From NCBI RefSeq assembly GCF_036289405.1, contig NZ_JAYFFI010000014.1, forward strand, positions 1 to 51,018: a stretch of DNA of 51,018 bases, read 5' to 3'. The position numbers and the translations under genes are program-made. Position 1 is the first letter of the stretch; the number at the start of each line of letters is the position of its first letter. The stretch comes from Pseudoramibacter faecis. Lineage in GTDB: Bacteria; Bacillota; Clostridia; Eubacteriales; Eubacteriaceae. The notes beneath the pieces were generated by a model. The model did not search any database. It had not been told where the DNA came from and saw only the letters and a program-made list of their open reading frames with translations. Positions 1 to 8,225 of the stretch are shown piece by piece.

Positions 1-164
1 ATATCGCTGTGATCGACCTGAATGATATATCCGTCTATCGCCATTTTCCGAAGGTACGCTTCCATGTTGCTTGTAGGCACCTGTTTCATTTTTTCTTCAA
101 TCAAGGTGCGTTCTTCTTTCGTTACACGAAATTTAATCTGCACATTTCTTTTTCTGTTATTCAT
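1..164 (-). CDS. MobC-like relaxosome protein, 3' part outside the window
   Basis: The minus strand opens with ATG at 162-164 behind a GAAAGGAAATT ribosome binding site and reads a basic N-terminus (MNNRKRNVQIKFRV) followed by TKEERTLIEEKM and NMEAYLRKMAIDGY. This is the ribbon-helix-helix type start of MobC accessory proteins, which help a relaxase bind oriT. About 55 residues are visible before the window edge. The relaxase it serves would lie to the left. It differs clearly from the second MobC at 19263-19613, so the element carries two mobilization modules or a composite of two elements. Confidence 0.7.
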   Translation of the reverse strand, partial: MNNRKRNVQIKFRVTKEERTLIEEKMKQVPTSNMEAYLRKMAIDGYIIQVDHSD

Positions 165-210
165 AGGCGAATTTCCTTTCTGCGTTCATAGAGGGTTTGG
201 GACACTTCCC

Positions 211-288
211 AGCAAGCAAAATCTCTAACGCCGGAACTGCGAAAAATAGAGATTTTTACGGAAAGGGTACCCCTTTCCTATGCTTGCT
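211..288. other. Nested inverted repeats upstream of mobC, candidate oriT
   Basis: The 263-base gap between MobC and the AraC gene holds three nested or adjacent inverted repeats: AGCAAGCA (211-218) with TGCTTGCT (281-288); AAAATCTCTA (218-227) with TAGAGATTTT (247-256); and GGAAAGGGTACCCCTTTCC (260-278). Their position directly upstream of mobC is where oriT usually lies. No nick site was recognised with certainty. The rest of the gap (289-427) is AT-rich and shows nothing else. Confidence 0.45.
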
Positions 289-427
289 ATTCCACTTATC
301 CCTTAATCTCTACAACAACGGAAATTCACTTTTTGCCAAAGAACACAAAAAAAACGCTACAATTTTATAACTGCAACGTTTATTTCGTAATACCTATTCA
401 ATTATAAAAATAACAACAATTAAGATA

Positions 428-1423
428 TTATAATATCGTATCTCTATATTTACTTGGTGTGATGCCGTAAGTTGATTTAAATATTTTGGCAAAATGTCCT
501 GCATGAGTATATCCAACTTTTTCTGCTATGGTAGCTATTTTATACTCAGGATTTTTTAACAATAATAGTGCCTTGTTTAGCCTTAATTCTTTTAAATATT
601 CGTAGGGAGGAACGCCGTAATATTTACGAAAAGCTAATTGAAATCGAGCCGGACTCATTAAAGCAATTTTAGAGAGCTCAAGTCCGTCAATATGAACAGA
701 TAAATCTTTTTTCATAGCTGATACAGCTCTTTTCAGATTTTGCTTATCTTTTTTAGTTAGGATGACGGATATGTTTTTTTCTTTTTCCTCTAACCTTGTA
801 ATAATAATTGATAGCAGTTCCATAACTTTGCTTTCCAAATATAAAGGAAGAATTTTTCCCTCAGCCTGGGATTCCCTTATCTGTTGAAATATAAAATTCA
901 GTTGAGGGGAATTTTGAGTTTTTAACAAATACGAATTAAGAATTTTTGTTTTTTCATATTCGAAATCATCATATTTTAACTTTAAGAAAGTATCGAAGTA
1001 TTCTTTAGTTAGGATTATTTTCGTAAATTTTACAGGCTTATTTGCTTCGCAATAGGTATAAGTTTTCTTTTCTGTATTTGAGTAACAATATATACCTTTC
1101 TCTACATTATTTAGCTTCCTGCCACCGACCTTGAATGAGCTGCTTTCGGTTTCAAACTGGCTTATTTCTAAATATCTTTCAGATACTTCAGTTATTTTTT
1201 CCATTGTTTCATTTGGAGTAAAGTCGGCGATTAAAATTAGAATTAAACTGCTGTCAAACTTGAGTATGCGAAAAGTACCTTTACCAAAATTGGGATCTAT
1301 TTGAAAGACTTGTTTATTTTCAGTTGATAAAGCTGGAACAGAAATAAAAGGAGTGTTATGCACTAAGTTTGTTAAATAATCAATAACTGTCCTTTCTATC
1401 AATTCCATCTCCTCCTTTTGCAT
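428..1423 (-). CDS. AraC-family transcriptional regulator
   Basis: This is a 331-residue protein with a divergent N-terminal sensor half and a typical C-terminal AraC DNA-binding domain from about residue 235. That domain has two helix-turn-helix units: HIDGLELSKIALMSPARFQLAFRKYYG, then the conserved second unit ending KVGYTHAGHFAKIFKSTYGITPSKYR. It is divergent from the ABC/FeoAB operon across a 193-base gap that holds that operon's promoter and a GTTAG-N6-CTAAC box. This layout resembles siderophore-transport regulators of the YbtA type, which sense the imported ligand and activate the transporter genes; that role is inferred from context. The ATG follows GGAGGAGATG at a suitable distance. 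Confidence 0.85.
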   Translation of the reverse strand: MQKEEMELIERTVIDYLTNLVHNTPFISVPALSTENKQVFQIDPNFGKGTFRILKFDSSLILILIADFTPNETMEKITEVSERYLEISQFETESSSFKVGGRKLNNVEKGIYCYSNTEKKTYTYCEANKPVKFTKIILTKEYFDTFLKLKYDDFEYEKTKILNSYLLKTQNSPQLNFIFQQIRESQAEGKILPLYLESKVMELLSIIITRLEEKEKNISVILTKKDKQNLKRAVSAMKKDLSVHIDGLELSKIALMSPARFQLAFRKYYGVPPYEYLKELRLNKALLLLKNPEYKIATIAEKVGYTHAGHFAKIFKSTYGITPSKYRDTIL

Positions 1424-1535
1424 ATCATAATTTTATTTAATTAAATCACGAATTTATAAAAATGCAAATGAAAATACCGATAAAAAGCATATAAATAAAG
1501 GAATTATAAGCAATAATGAAATTCATAGTTAGATT

Positions 1536-1563
1536 TTGAATTATAAAAAATTAGCTTTATAAT
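1536..1563 (+). promoter_or_regulatory. Promoter of the ABC-FeoAB operon
   Basis: TTGAAT (1536-1541) and a perfect TATAAT (1558-1563) are separated by 16 bases. The GTTAG-N6-CTAAC inverted repeat begins 12 bases after the -10 box, so it covers the expected start of transcription. Confidence 0.6.
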
Positions 1564-1574
1564 AAATGTGGTTA

Positions 1575-1590
1575 GTTAGAGTTAGCTAAC
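1575..1590. promoter_or_regulatory. Operator-like inverted repeat GTTAG-N6-CTAAC (copy 1)
   Basis: GTTAG (1575-1579), a six-base spacer and CTAAC (1586-1590) lie just downstream of the -10 box. The same repeat with the same spacing recurs at 33524-33539, at 33948-33963 and, with one change, at 39299-39314. Its place over the transcription start suggests repression, probably by a metal-sensing regulator of the DtxR kind (inference). Confidence 0.6.
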
Positions 1591-1616
1591 GATTAGGGAA
1601 GGAGATGGAATAACTA

Positions 1617-3383
1617 ATGGAAAACAAGAAGACAGGAATATCTTATGTATTCCAATTAGCAAAAGATGAGAGAAAAAAACTGCATTTGGGAATGTTTTTA
1701 TCTGTCATTTCTGCGGCTTTATCATTAGTTCCTTATTTTATAGTTTATAAAATATTACTAATGATATTTCGGAAAAATATTTCGTATACAGAAATTTTAA
1801 TGTGGGCAGGTATAGAAATTATAAGTGCCGTTTTACAAGCAATACTAATGTCCTTTGCGGGTGTTTTATCTCATACAGCAGCCTTTAATACGATACATAG
1901 GATCAAGCTGAAAGTTGTAAACCATATTTCAAAATTTAATTTGGGGTTTTTTCAAGAACACGCTCCCGGAGAAATCAAAACATTGTTATTTGATGATGTG
2001 GACAGAGTCGAAAATTTCTTGGCTCACAGTACCTTAGAATTGGCACAGGTAGCGGTTGTTCCGGTTATTATGTTTATTTTTATGTTGAAGCTAAATTGGA
2101 TGATGGCACTTGTCATGCTTATTCCTATGATTTTAGGATTAGGAATCCCTATGATGTTAATGAAAAAATATCCTGATATGTCAACTGAATTATCAAAGGA
2201 TATTGCTGATTTAAACGCTTCGGCAAATGAATTTATAAAGGCGATGCCTGTCATTAAAATGTATCATTTGACGGCAGAAAAATTTGAGCAATATAGAAAT
2301 TCGCTGAATGCGTATATTGATTGCTGGAAAAAAATGTGCATGAGTTCTTGTTATCCTTTATCAATGACTTTGGTGATTTTAGATTCGGCAATCTTATTTA
2401 CCTTGCCGTTCGGGGGATATTTTTTCTTGCGAAATTCCTTATCAGCAACTTCCTATTTACTGTTTATTATGCTTACGATGTGTTTTTTTGTTTCATTTCT
2501 GAATATGATAACCATCTTTATGCAATCTATGGAACTTGGCAGCGGATTGGACAACATTAAAAAAATAATGGATATGAGCGAATTGACAGACGGAACAAAA
2601 ATTATAAATAGAAATGGGCTTTTCAAAATAGATTTTGAAGATGTTTCTTTCGATTATGGCGATGAAGAAACTGAAAATAAAGCTTTACAACATATAAATT
2701 TATCCTTAAAACCGAATACCATAAATGCTTTTGTAGGTTCTTCAGGTGCAGGCAAGACAACCGCAGCACAATTGATTGGCAGGTATTGGGATGTAACAAG
2801 CGGCATGATTAAAATCAACAACACTCCAATCAATGACCTGAAAATCGAAAATTTGATGGATCTTACATCCTTTGTTTTTCAAGATGTATTTCTGTTGGAA
2901 GATACCCTATACGAGAATATTCGTATGGGAGCAAATGCAGATGAAAATAAAATTATTGAAGCTGCAAAAGCAGCACAAATTCACGACTTTATTATGAGCT
3001 TGCCGAATGGCTATCAGACAAAAATCGGTGATCAAGGAGTGAAATTGTCAGGCGGACAGCAACAAAGAATTTCCATTGCAAGGGCAATACTGAAAGATTC
3101 ACCGATTATTATTTTTGATGAAGCGACCTCTTATTCGGATATAGAGAATGAGTATCACATACAGATGGCACTTCAAAACCTACTCAAAAATAAAACGATT
3201 ATTATGATTGCTCATCGACTTCATACTATTAGGAATGCAGATCAAATCGTTGTATTTGATAATGGAAAAATTGCGGAAGTTGGAACACATAAAACCCTTT
3301 TAGAAAGAAAAGGGATCTATGAAAATATGTGGAACACATATACAAAAGATTACTTTGGAGAGGGGGTAAGTGCAAATGCTTAG
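1617..3383 (+). CDS. ABC half-transporter, A-type subunit (permease-ATPase fusion)
   Basis: This 588-residue protein has an N-terminal membrane domain of the exporter fold, with hydrophobic helices in the first 320 residues, fused to an ATPase. Walker A GSSGAGKT starts at residue 374, the signature LSGGQ at 477, and Walker B aspartate-glutamate are at 501-502. The D-loop is unusual (EATSYSDIE instead of EATSALD). It overlaps the next half-transporter by eight bases, so the two probably form a heterodimer. With AraC upstream and feoA downstream, transport of an iron-siderophore or similar ligand is likely, as for YbtPQ, which has an exporter fold but imports; the direction cannot be read from sequence. 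ATG follows AAGGAG. Confidence 0.88.
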   Translation: MENKKTGISYVFQLAKDERKKLHLGMFLSVISAALSLVPYFIVYKILLMIFRKNISYTEILMWAGIEIISAVLQAILMSFAGVLSHTAAFNTIHRIKLKVVNHISKFNLGFFQEHAPGEIKTLLFDDVDRVENFLAHSTLELAQVAVVPVIMFIFMLKLNWMMALVMLIPMILGLGIPMMLMKKYPDMSTELSKDIADLNASANEFIKAMPVIKMYHLTAEKFEQYRNSLNAYIDCWKKMCMSSCYPLSMTLVILDSAILFTLPFGGYFFLRNSLSATSYLLFIMLTMCFFVSFLNMITIFMQSMELGSGLDNIKKIMDMSELTDGTKIINRNGLFKIDFEDVSFDYGDEETENKALQHINLSLKPNTINAFVGSSGAGKTTAAQLIGRYWDVTSGMIKINNTPINDLKIENLMDLTSFVFQDVFLLEDTLYENIRMGANADENKIIEAAKAAQIHDFIMSLPNGYQTKIGDQGVKLSGGQQQRISIARAILKDSPIIIFDEATSYSDIENEYHIQMALQNLLKNKTIIMIAHRLHTIRNADQIVVFDNGKIAEVGTHKTLLERKGIYENMWNTYTKDYFGEGVSANA

Positions 3384-5124
3384 GATTATTCGCACGCTTC
3401 TAAAGGATAAAAAAGAAAGATTGTATTTACCGATTTTTCTCATGGTTATTGATTCGATAGGAAGTATTGTTTTGTATTTAATGCTCTATTTTACTGTTGT
3501 CAACATATTGCAAAATACATTGACCGAAAATCTGATTATAGAATATACAATGATATGCTTCATCAGTATGATTGTAAGAATATTTATTTATAGACATGCC
3601 TACTATTTGAGTTTTTCAAGAGGAGCTGAAATGTGTGGAGATATGCGTTTAGATTTAGCAAATCATTATAGAAGTTTAAGTCTTGGCCATTTTCAAAAAA
3701 ACAGCACCGGGTATTTACTATCTACACTAACAAAAGATTTAAGCAGCTTTGAATTGATTATCACGCATACTTTGCCGGCGGTCATTAAAACAGCGGTTAC
3801 AGCAATATTGATTTTATTAGGTACATTTTTCATCAACTGGAAACTTGCGTTGTTAGAGTGTGTAGTATTGCTTATCGCATATCCTATGTTGGTTTGGGGC
3901 AATAAACTGATAGAAAAATATGGAGCGAGAAAAAGAGAATTGAATTCCAAGATGATTTCTATTATTTTGGAGTACCTTCAAGGCATGAAAGCATTTAAAT
4001 CCGCCAACATGACAAGCAGTCATTTTGAGAGAATGACGGATACCCTTGAAAATATCAGAAAGACAAGCGTAGATGCAGAAAAGAAAATGGCTTTGCCTGC
4101 AAGTATGTATTTTATTACAGTTAATTTCCTACTTCCTGTCGTTCTTTTGATTGGTGGGTATTTGTTCATAGGCGGACAAGTAGAGCCTGAACAATTTGTA
4201 GCTTTTATGCTTATGAGTTTGGCATTATCTGCACTTTTAATTGTATTTGAACATTCGTATGGGTTATTAAAAGATTTAAAATTAGCTGCAAGCAATCTTG
4301 AAAAAGCATATGAAACAAAGCCATTACCTTATGCCAAAAATGAAACAGAATTGGAAAACTTTGATATTCGATTTAAGAATGTAAACTTCTCTTATGATGG
4401 AAATAAAACAATTTTGAAGAATATTTCTTTTGAAGCAAAAGAAGGGACTTGTACAGCTTTAATCGGTCCTTCCGGTGGAGGAAAAACCACAATCGCCCAT
4501 TTGATTGCAAGGTTTTGGGACGTCAGCGGTGGAGAAATTTTAATAGGCGGTAAAAATATAAAATCCGTAAAACCTGATGATTTACTTAAATATGTGAGTC
4601 GGGTTTTTCAAGATAATGTACTGCTCACTGATACCGTTTATAACAATATTAGGGTCGAAAAACCGAATGCAACAAAAGAAGAAGTTTATCAAGCCGCAAA
4701 AATAGCTTGCTGTCATGAATTTATTTTGAAAATGACAGATGGATATGAAACGGAAATAAAAGACGGGGGAAGTACATTGTCAGGGGGTGAACGACAAAGG
4801 ATTGCCATTGCAAGAGCCATTTTAAAGAATGCACCGATTCTTTTGTTGGATGAATCTACCGCTTCCCTTGACCCTGATAATGAAGCCAAAATCAACAAGG
4901 CTTTAGAACGTTTAATGCACGGAAAGACAGTATTTGTTATTGCTCATAGACTCCATACGATTAAAAATGCCGATCAAATTATTCTGATAAACGATGGAAG
5001 AATCGAAGAACAAGGCGACCATAATGAACTTTATGGCGAAAAGGGACATTATTATGAAATGGTAAATACACAGGAAAGAGCAAAAAAGTGGATGATAAAG
5101 GAGAATAGTTATGGAGAGGCTTAG
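3376..5124 (+). CDS. ABC half-transporter, B-type subunit (permease-ATPase fusion)
   Basis: This is the partner of the preceding gene: a membrane domain followed by an ATPase with Walker A GPSGGGKTT from residue 364, LSGGE at 468, and Walker B D492-E493 in LLLDESTASLD. The sequence DEST replaces the usual DEAT, but the catalytic glutamate is present. The ATG at 3376 is preferred over GTG at 3370 because GAGGGGG lies nine bases before it. The coding region overlaps feoA by 14 bases, showing one operon with an iron gene. It resembles the B-type subunits at 6489-8225 and 43975-45684 in order and domain layout. Confidence 0.88.
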   Translation: MLRIIRTLLKDKKERLYLPIFLMVIDSIGSIVLYLMLYFTVVNILQNTLTENLIIEYTMICFISMIVRIFIYRHAYYLSFSRGAEMCGDMRLDLANHYRSLSLGHFQKNSTGYLLSTLTKDLSSFELIITHTLPAVIKTAVTAILILLGTFFINWKLALLECVVLLIAYPMLVWGNKLIEKYGARKRELNSKMISIILEYLQGMKAFKSANMTSSHFERMTDTLENIRKTSVDAEKKMALPASMYFITVNFLLPVVLLIGGYLFIGGQVEPEQFVAFMLMSLALSALLIVFEHSYGLLKDLKLAASNLEKAYETKPLPYAKNETELENFDIRFKNVNFSYDGNKTILKNISFEAKEGTCTALIGPSGGGKTTIAHLIARFWDVSGGEILIGGKNIKSVKPDDLLKYVSRVFQDNVLLTDTVYNNIRVEKPNATKEEVYQAAKIACCHEFILKMTDGYETEIKDGGSTLSGGERQRIAIARAILKNAPILLLDESTASLDPDNEAKINKALERLMHGKTVFVIAHRLHTIKNADQIILINDGRIEEQGDHNELYGEKGHYYEMVNTQERAKKWMIKENSYGEA

Positions 5125-5335
5125 TACTTTGAAAGAAAAGACAAAGGGGAAAGTTGCTGAAATTATCGGTGATACACATTTTCAAAGCAGAATAATATCG
5201 ATCGGAATAACTGTCGGAAGCGATATTGAAGTAATCCAAAATTATAAAAAGCAACCGATTCTTATTTATTGCAGAGATACGATGATCGCTGTCAATAAAA
5301 CAGAGGCAGACAAAATAATGATGGAGGTGCTTTAA
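5111..5335 (+). CDS. feoA: FeoA-like ferrous iron transport accessory protein
   Basis: This is a 74-residue SH3-like FeoA protein. It has the pattern GKVAEIIGD, then SRIISIGITVGSDIEVI, then a C-terminal strand with INIKTEAD-like spacing (VNKTEADKIM). FeoA is a small cytoplasmic partner of the FeoB iron permease. AAAGGAG precedes the ATG, which lies inside the end of the upstream ABC gene. The feoB that follows after three bases is broken, so this protein may now lack its partner or serve a feoB elsewhere. Confidence 0.85.
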   Translation: MERLSTLKEKTKGKVAEIIGDTHFQSRIISIGITVGSDIEVIQNYKKQPILIYCRDTMIAVNKTEADKIMMEVL

Positions 5336-5338
5336 GAT

Positions 5339-5980
5339 ATGAAGAAAATAACAATTGCTTTACTTGGGCAGCCTAATTCCGGAAAATCAACCTTATTTAA
5401 CGGTTTGACAGGCTCAAATCAGCATGGCCCGGTAAAACCGTTGAGAAAAAAGAGGGTGAATTTTCGCACAAAGGCACTCAATATAAAATCGTAGATTTAC
5501 CCGGGGCATATGGATTGTCGGCCAATTCTGATGAAGAAGTTATAACAAGAGAATATATAGAAACCGGGAACGCAGACTTAATTGCTATTATGGCAGATGC
5601 TTCACAATTAAATCGAAGTCTATTTATGCTATCGGATTATATTGGAATAAATATCCCGGCAGTTTTGATTATGAACATGATGGATGTTGCTAAAAATCAA
5701 GAAAAAGAGATAAATATAAATGGGTTAAAAAAGTCATTAAATATTCCGGTCATTCCTATTGTTTATTGTTGCAGCAGATAAAAAAGAATACCAAGAGTTA
5801 TACGCTTTTCTGGAGCATTCAGATAGAGGAGAAATTTTATCTGACGAAAATTGAGAAAGAGCATATGAAAGTGTTGTTGGAGATAGTTATAAGTCATTAA
5901 AAAAATATATTCCTGATAAAGGGATAGGTGTGTTTTCAAAATCATGGATTATTGGAAAATCGTTAGATCAAGATAAAATG
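5339..5980 (+). pseudogene. feoB: Decayed 5' part of feoB
   Basis: The ATG follows GGAGGTG. The first 30 codons give an intact G1 loop (GQPNSGKST) of the FeoB GTPase. After NQHG a deletion, which I estimate at about 10 bases, removes the GNFPG switch region and shifts the frame. The GTPase then continues in another frame (PGKTVEKKEG, then the G3 motif DLPGAYGLS, and NMMDVAK as G4). A second shift occurs near 5765, the frame resumes as AADKKEYQELYAF, and a TGA interrupts it at about 5854. Similarity stops near 5980, where a different gene remnant begins on the other strand. The whole membrane permease part is missing, so iron transport by this copy is impossible. Confidence 0.85.
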
Positions 5981-6139
5981 TCCATCATGATCCAAAGAAG
6001 AAAAGAAAAGCAGGTGGTTTTTTCTGTCCACCTGCTCTAAATACTTCTCGTGTTCTCGTTCTCGCCAGTAGACTTTATAAATATCTTCACTGACTTTCAC
6101 CTTTTGTCCTCTGACATAAAGGTAATACTCTTTTGCCAT
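5963..6139 (-). pseudogene. Truncated sigma-like element protein
   Basis: From an ATG at 6139 behind GGAGGAAACTTT the minus strand reads MAKEYYLYVRGQKVKVSED and continues KVYWREREHEKYLEQ to SSLDHDGH. This is the N-terminus of the small sigma-70-like proteins common in conjugative transposons, which are about 140-180 residues. Similarity ends at HDGHF. The last three codons before the stop come from the antisense of the feoB fragment, so the gene was cut by the same rearrangement that truncated feoB. Confidence 0.65.
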
Positions 6140-6179
6140 AAAGTTTCCTCCATTTCTTTTTGTCTGTTTGTTTTTCAAA

Positions 6180-6488
6180 CAAAAAAGGAGGACTCCTGCA
6201 TCTTGGCATAAGAAGTCCTCTAAAATGAAAGAAACTCATTCTTCCTTTAATTATCTTTAATTGTTTAAACGAGTATATGGAAAGACATACAACTGTAAAT
6301 CGTATAAGAAAAAGGGCTGTTTTTGTTATGATTTATCACTTTAAACAAATATATAATATCAATCACTTATTATTCCCCCATTTCTTATGAATTAGAATTT
6401 CCTAAAATTTATCCCTTCTATGACTGTTAATATTTTAGATAAAAATTTTTCCTTTTATCTGTACAAATAGTACCAATACAATAAATCA
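6180..6488. other. AT-rich gap between the two cassettes
   Basis: A weak hairpin (AGGACT at about 6188 with AGTCCT at about 6216) is the only structure seen. The rest is AT-rich with no convincing gene or promoter. It separates the decayed feoB region from the 3' end of the TetR-linked transport operon. Confidence 0.4.
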
Positions 6489-8225
6489 TTAATTGGTTAA
6501 TCCCCACTTTTCCGATGTGATTTTCGCATTTATAAGATTTTTATATAATCCCCCTTGAATCATCAGCTCATCATGTGTTCCTCTCTGCTCAATAGTGCCT
6601 TTGTTTAGAACCAATATTTGCTCTGCATTTCTAATTGTTTTTAATCTATGAGCAATGATAATCACTGTTTTATTTTCTGTCAGACGCTCAATAGCAAGTC
6701 TTAATTTATCTTCATTCTCTGGATCAATATTTGCTGTAGCTTCATCAAAAATGATAATAGGTGCATTTTTCAATATTGCTCTTGCAATAGATATTCTCTG
6801 TTTTTCTCCACCTGAAAGACTTGCACCGCCTTCACCCACAATTGTTTTATATCCATTCGGAAGTTTACTAATAAACTCGTGACACTGTGCCTTTTTTGAT
6901 GCGGCAATTACACTCTCTAAACTTACATCCGGTTGCCCGAATTTAATATTATTTTCAATGGTATCTTCAAATAAATATACATTTTGAAATACCATTGAAA
7001 TATTTGACATTAGATCATTAATTGTATAATTTTTAATATTTTCGTTACCAATTATTATTTGACCTTCATCAACATCCCAAAATCTTGCAATCAAATTACA
7101 AAGACTGGTTTTTCCTGATCCACTGGGTCCAACTATGGCTGTCATTTCATTTTCTTTAATCAAACAATTAACGTCATCTAATACTTTTTTATTATCATAA
7201 GAAAAATTCACATGCCTAATCTCAATATTATGATTTAACACAGAAGAACTGCTATCTACCTCATCCATGTTGGGCATTTGATTAACGTATTGATATGAAT
7301 CAATGGCATTTTCTGCGATACGTAAAATCGCCATATTAGAACCCGCACCAACTAATCCATCAAATATTGTAAAACTTGCTATCATTAGCATTACTGCATC
7401 CGTAATAATTAAGTTTCCGGAAATGTTAAGCCTGATACTAACAAATAACATTGCAACTATTGTTAAGCCTATTACAATTCTTTGAGCCACAGTATAAGGA
7501 ATAACCATCTTCTCGAGTGCTAATGTCGTCTTATAGCTATCATCTATTGCATGATTTAAATTTTCGTTATTTTCCCCTCCCAAGTTGTATGATTTAATAA
7601 CTTGCATTCCTTGAATAGTAGATAGTACATTCTTAGTTAAACATGTTTGAATATTAGCCATATCTGCAGCATTTTTCCTTGAACGGTTTTCCATTAAAGA
7701 TGTAACTATCAAAAACACTGTCATACCTAACAATGCCGTTAGTCCTATTTGAGTATTGATTAGAAATATAGCTAAAACAAACACACAAGTATTTAAAAAA
7801 CCACCTAGAACATTGACAAGTAATACCGGCACCCAAGATTCAATTTGAGTAAGGTTTGTAGTAGCTAAAGTAGTCAGTTTACCCAAACTAAAACTATTAA
7901 AAAATCCCATAGGAACTTTTTTGATTTTTTCACCCAATTCAATTCTTTTATCAGCTGCCATAAAATATCCTGCATGAGTTTGCTTCATTTGAGAAATATT
8001 TTGTGTCACAATTTTCCCCAACAAACTAATCATCAATATCATAAATGCTATGATAATACGTTTTGTTGAAATTCGATGAATAAACAAACATTTTAACATA
8101 TAGTAAATTGCCGCAAATTGAAAGGCGTTAAAGATAGCATGAAAAAATGCCGCAATTATAGACTTTATTAAATTATCTCTTTCTTTCCCGGAGAAAAGCC
8201 AGATTTTTCTAAATACATCTATCAT
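6489..8225 (-). CDS. ABC half-transporter, B-type subunit
   Basis: This 578-residue permease-ATPase fusion is the last gene of the TetR-linked operon. The membrane helices lie in the first 310 residues. Walker A GPSGSGKTS begins at residue 366, LSGGE at 470, and Walker B is IIIFDEATANIDPE. Its ATG overlaps the stop of the preceding half-transporter as ATGA, so the two are translationally coupled and probably form a heterodimer. Directly upstream in the operon is an ECF S-T-AA module, as in the cassette at 39.4-45.7 kb. The substrate is unknown; heme, metallophore or another metal ligand is inferred. Confidence 0.88.
   Translation of the reverse strand: MIDVFRKIWLFSGKERDNLIKSIIAAFFHAIFNAFQFAAIYYMLKCLFIHRISTKRIIIAFMILMISLLGKIVTQNISQMKQTHAGYFMAADKRIELGEKIKKVPMGFFNSFSLGKLTTLATTNLTQIESWVPVLLVNVLGGFLNTCVFVLAIFLINTQIGLTALLGMTVFLIVTSLMENRSRKNAADMANIQTCLTKNVLSTIQGMQVIKSYNLGGENNENLNHAIDDSYKTTLALEKMVIPYTVAQRIVIGLTIVAMLFVSIRLNISGNLIITDAVMLMIASFTIFDGLVGAGSNMAILRIAENAIDSYQYVNQMPNMDEVDSSSSVLNHNIEIRHVNFSYDNKKVLDDVNCLIKENEMTAIVGPSGSGKTSLCNLIARFWDVDEGQIIIGNENIKNYTINDLMSNISMVFQNVYLFEDTIENNIKFGQPDVSLESVIAASKKAQCHEFISKLPNGYKTIVGEGGASLSGGEKQRISIARAILKNAPIIIFDEATANIDPENEDKLRLAIERLTENKTVIIIAHRLKTIRNAEQILVLNKGTIEQRGTHDELMIQGGLYKNLINAKITSEKWGLTN

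Noticed and set aside
211..288. Reading the repeats before the left MobC as a CRISPR array
   Set aside because: They are nested inverted repeats, not regularly spaced direct repeats. No CRISPR array was seen anywhere in the window.
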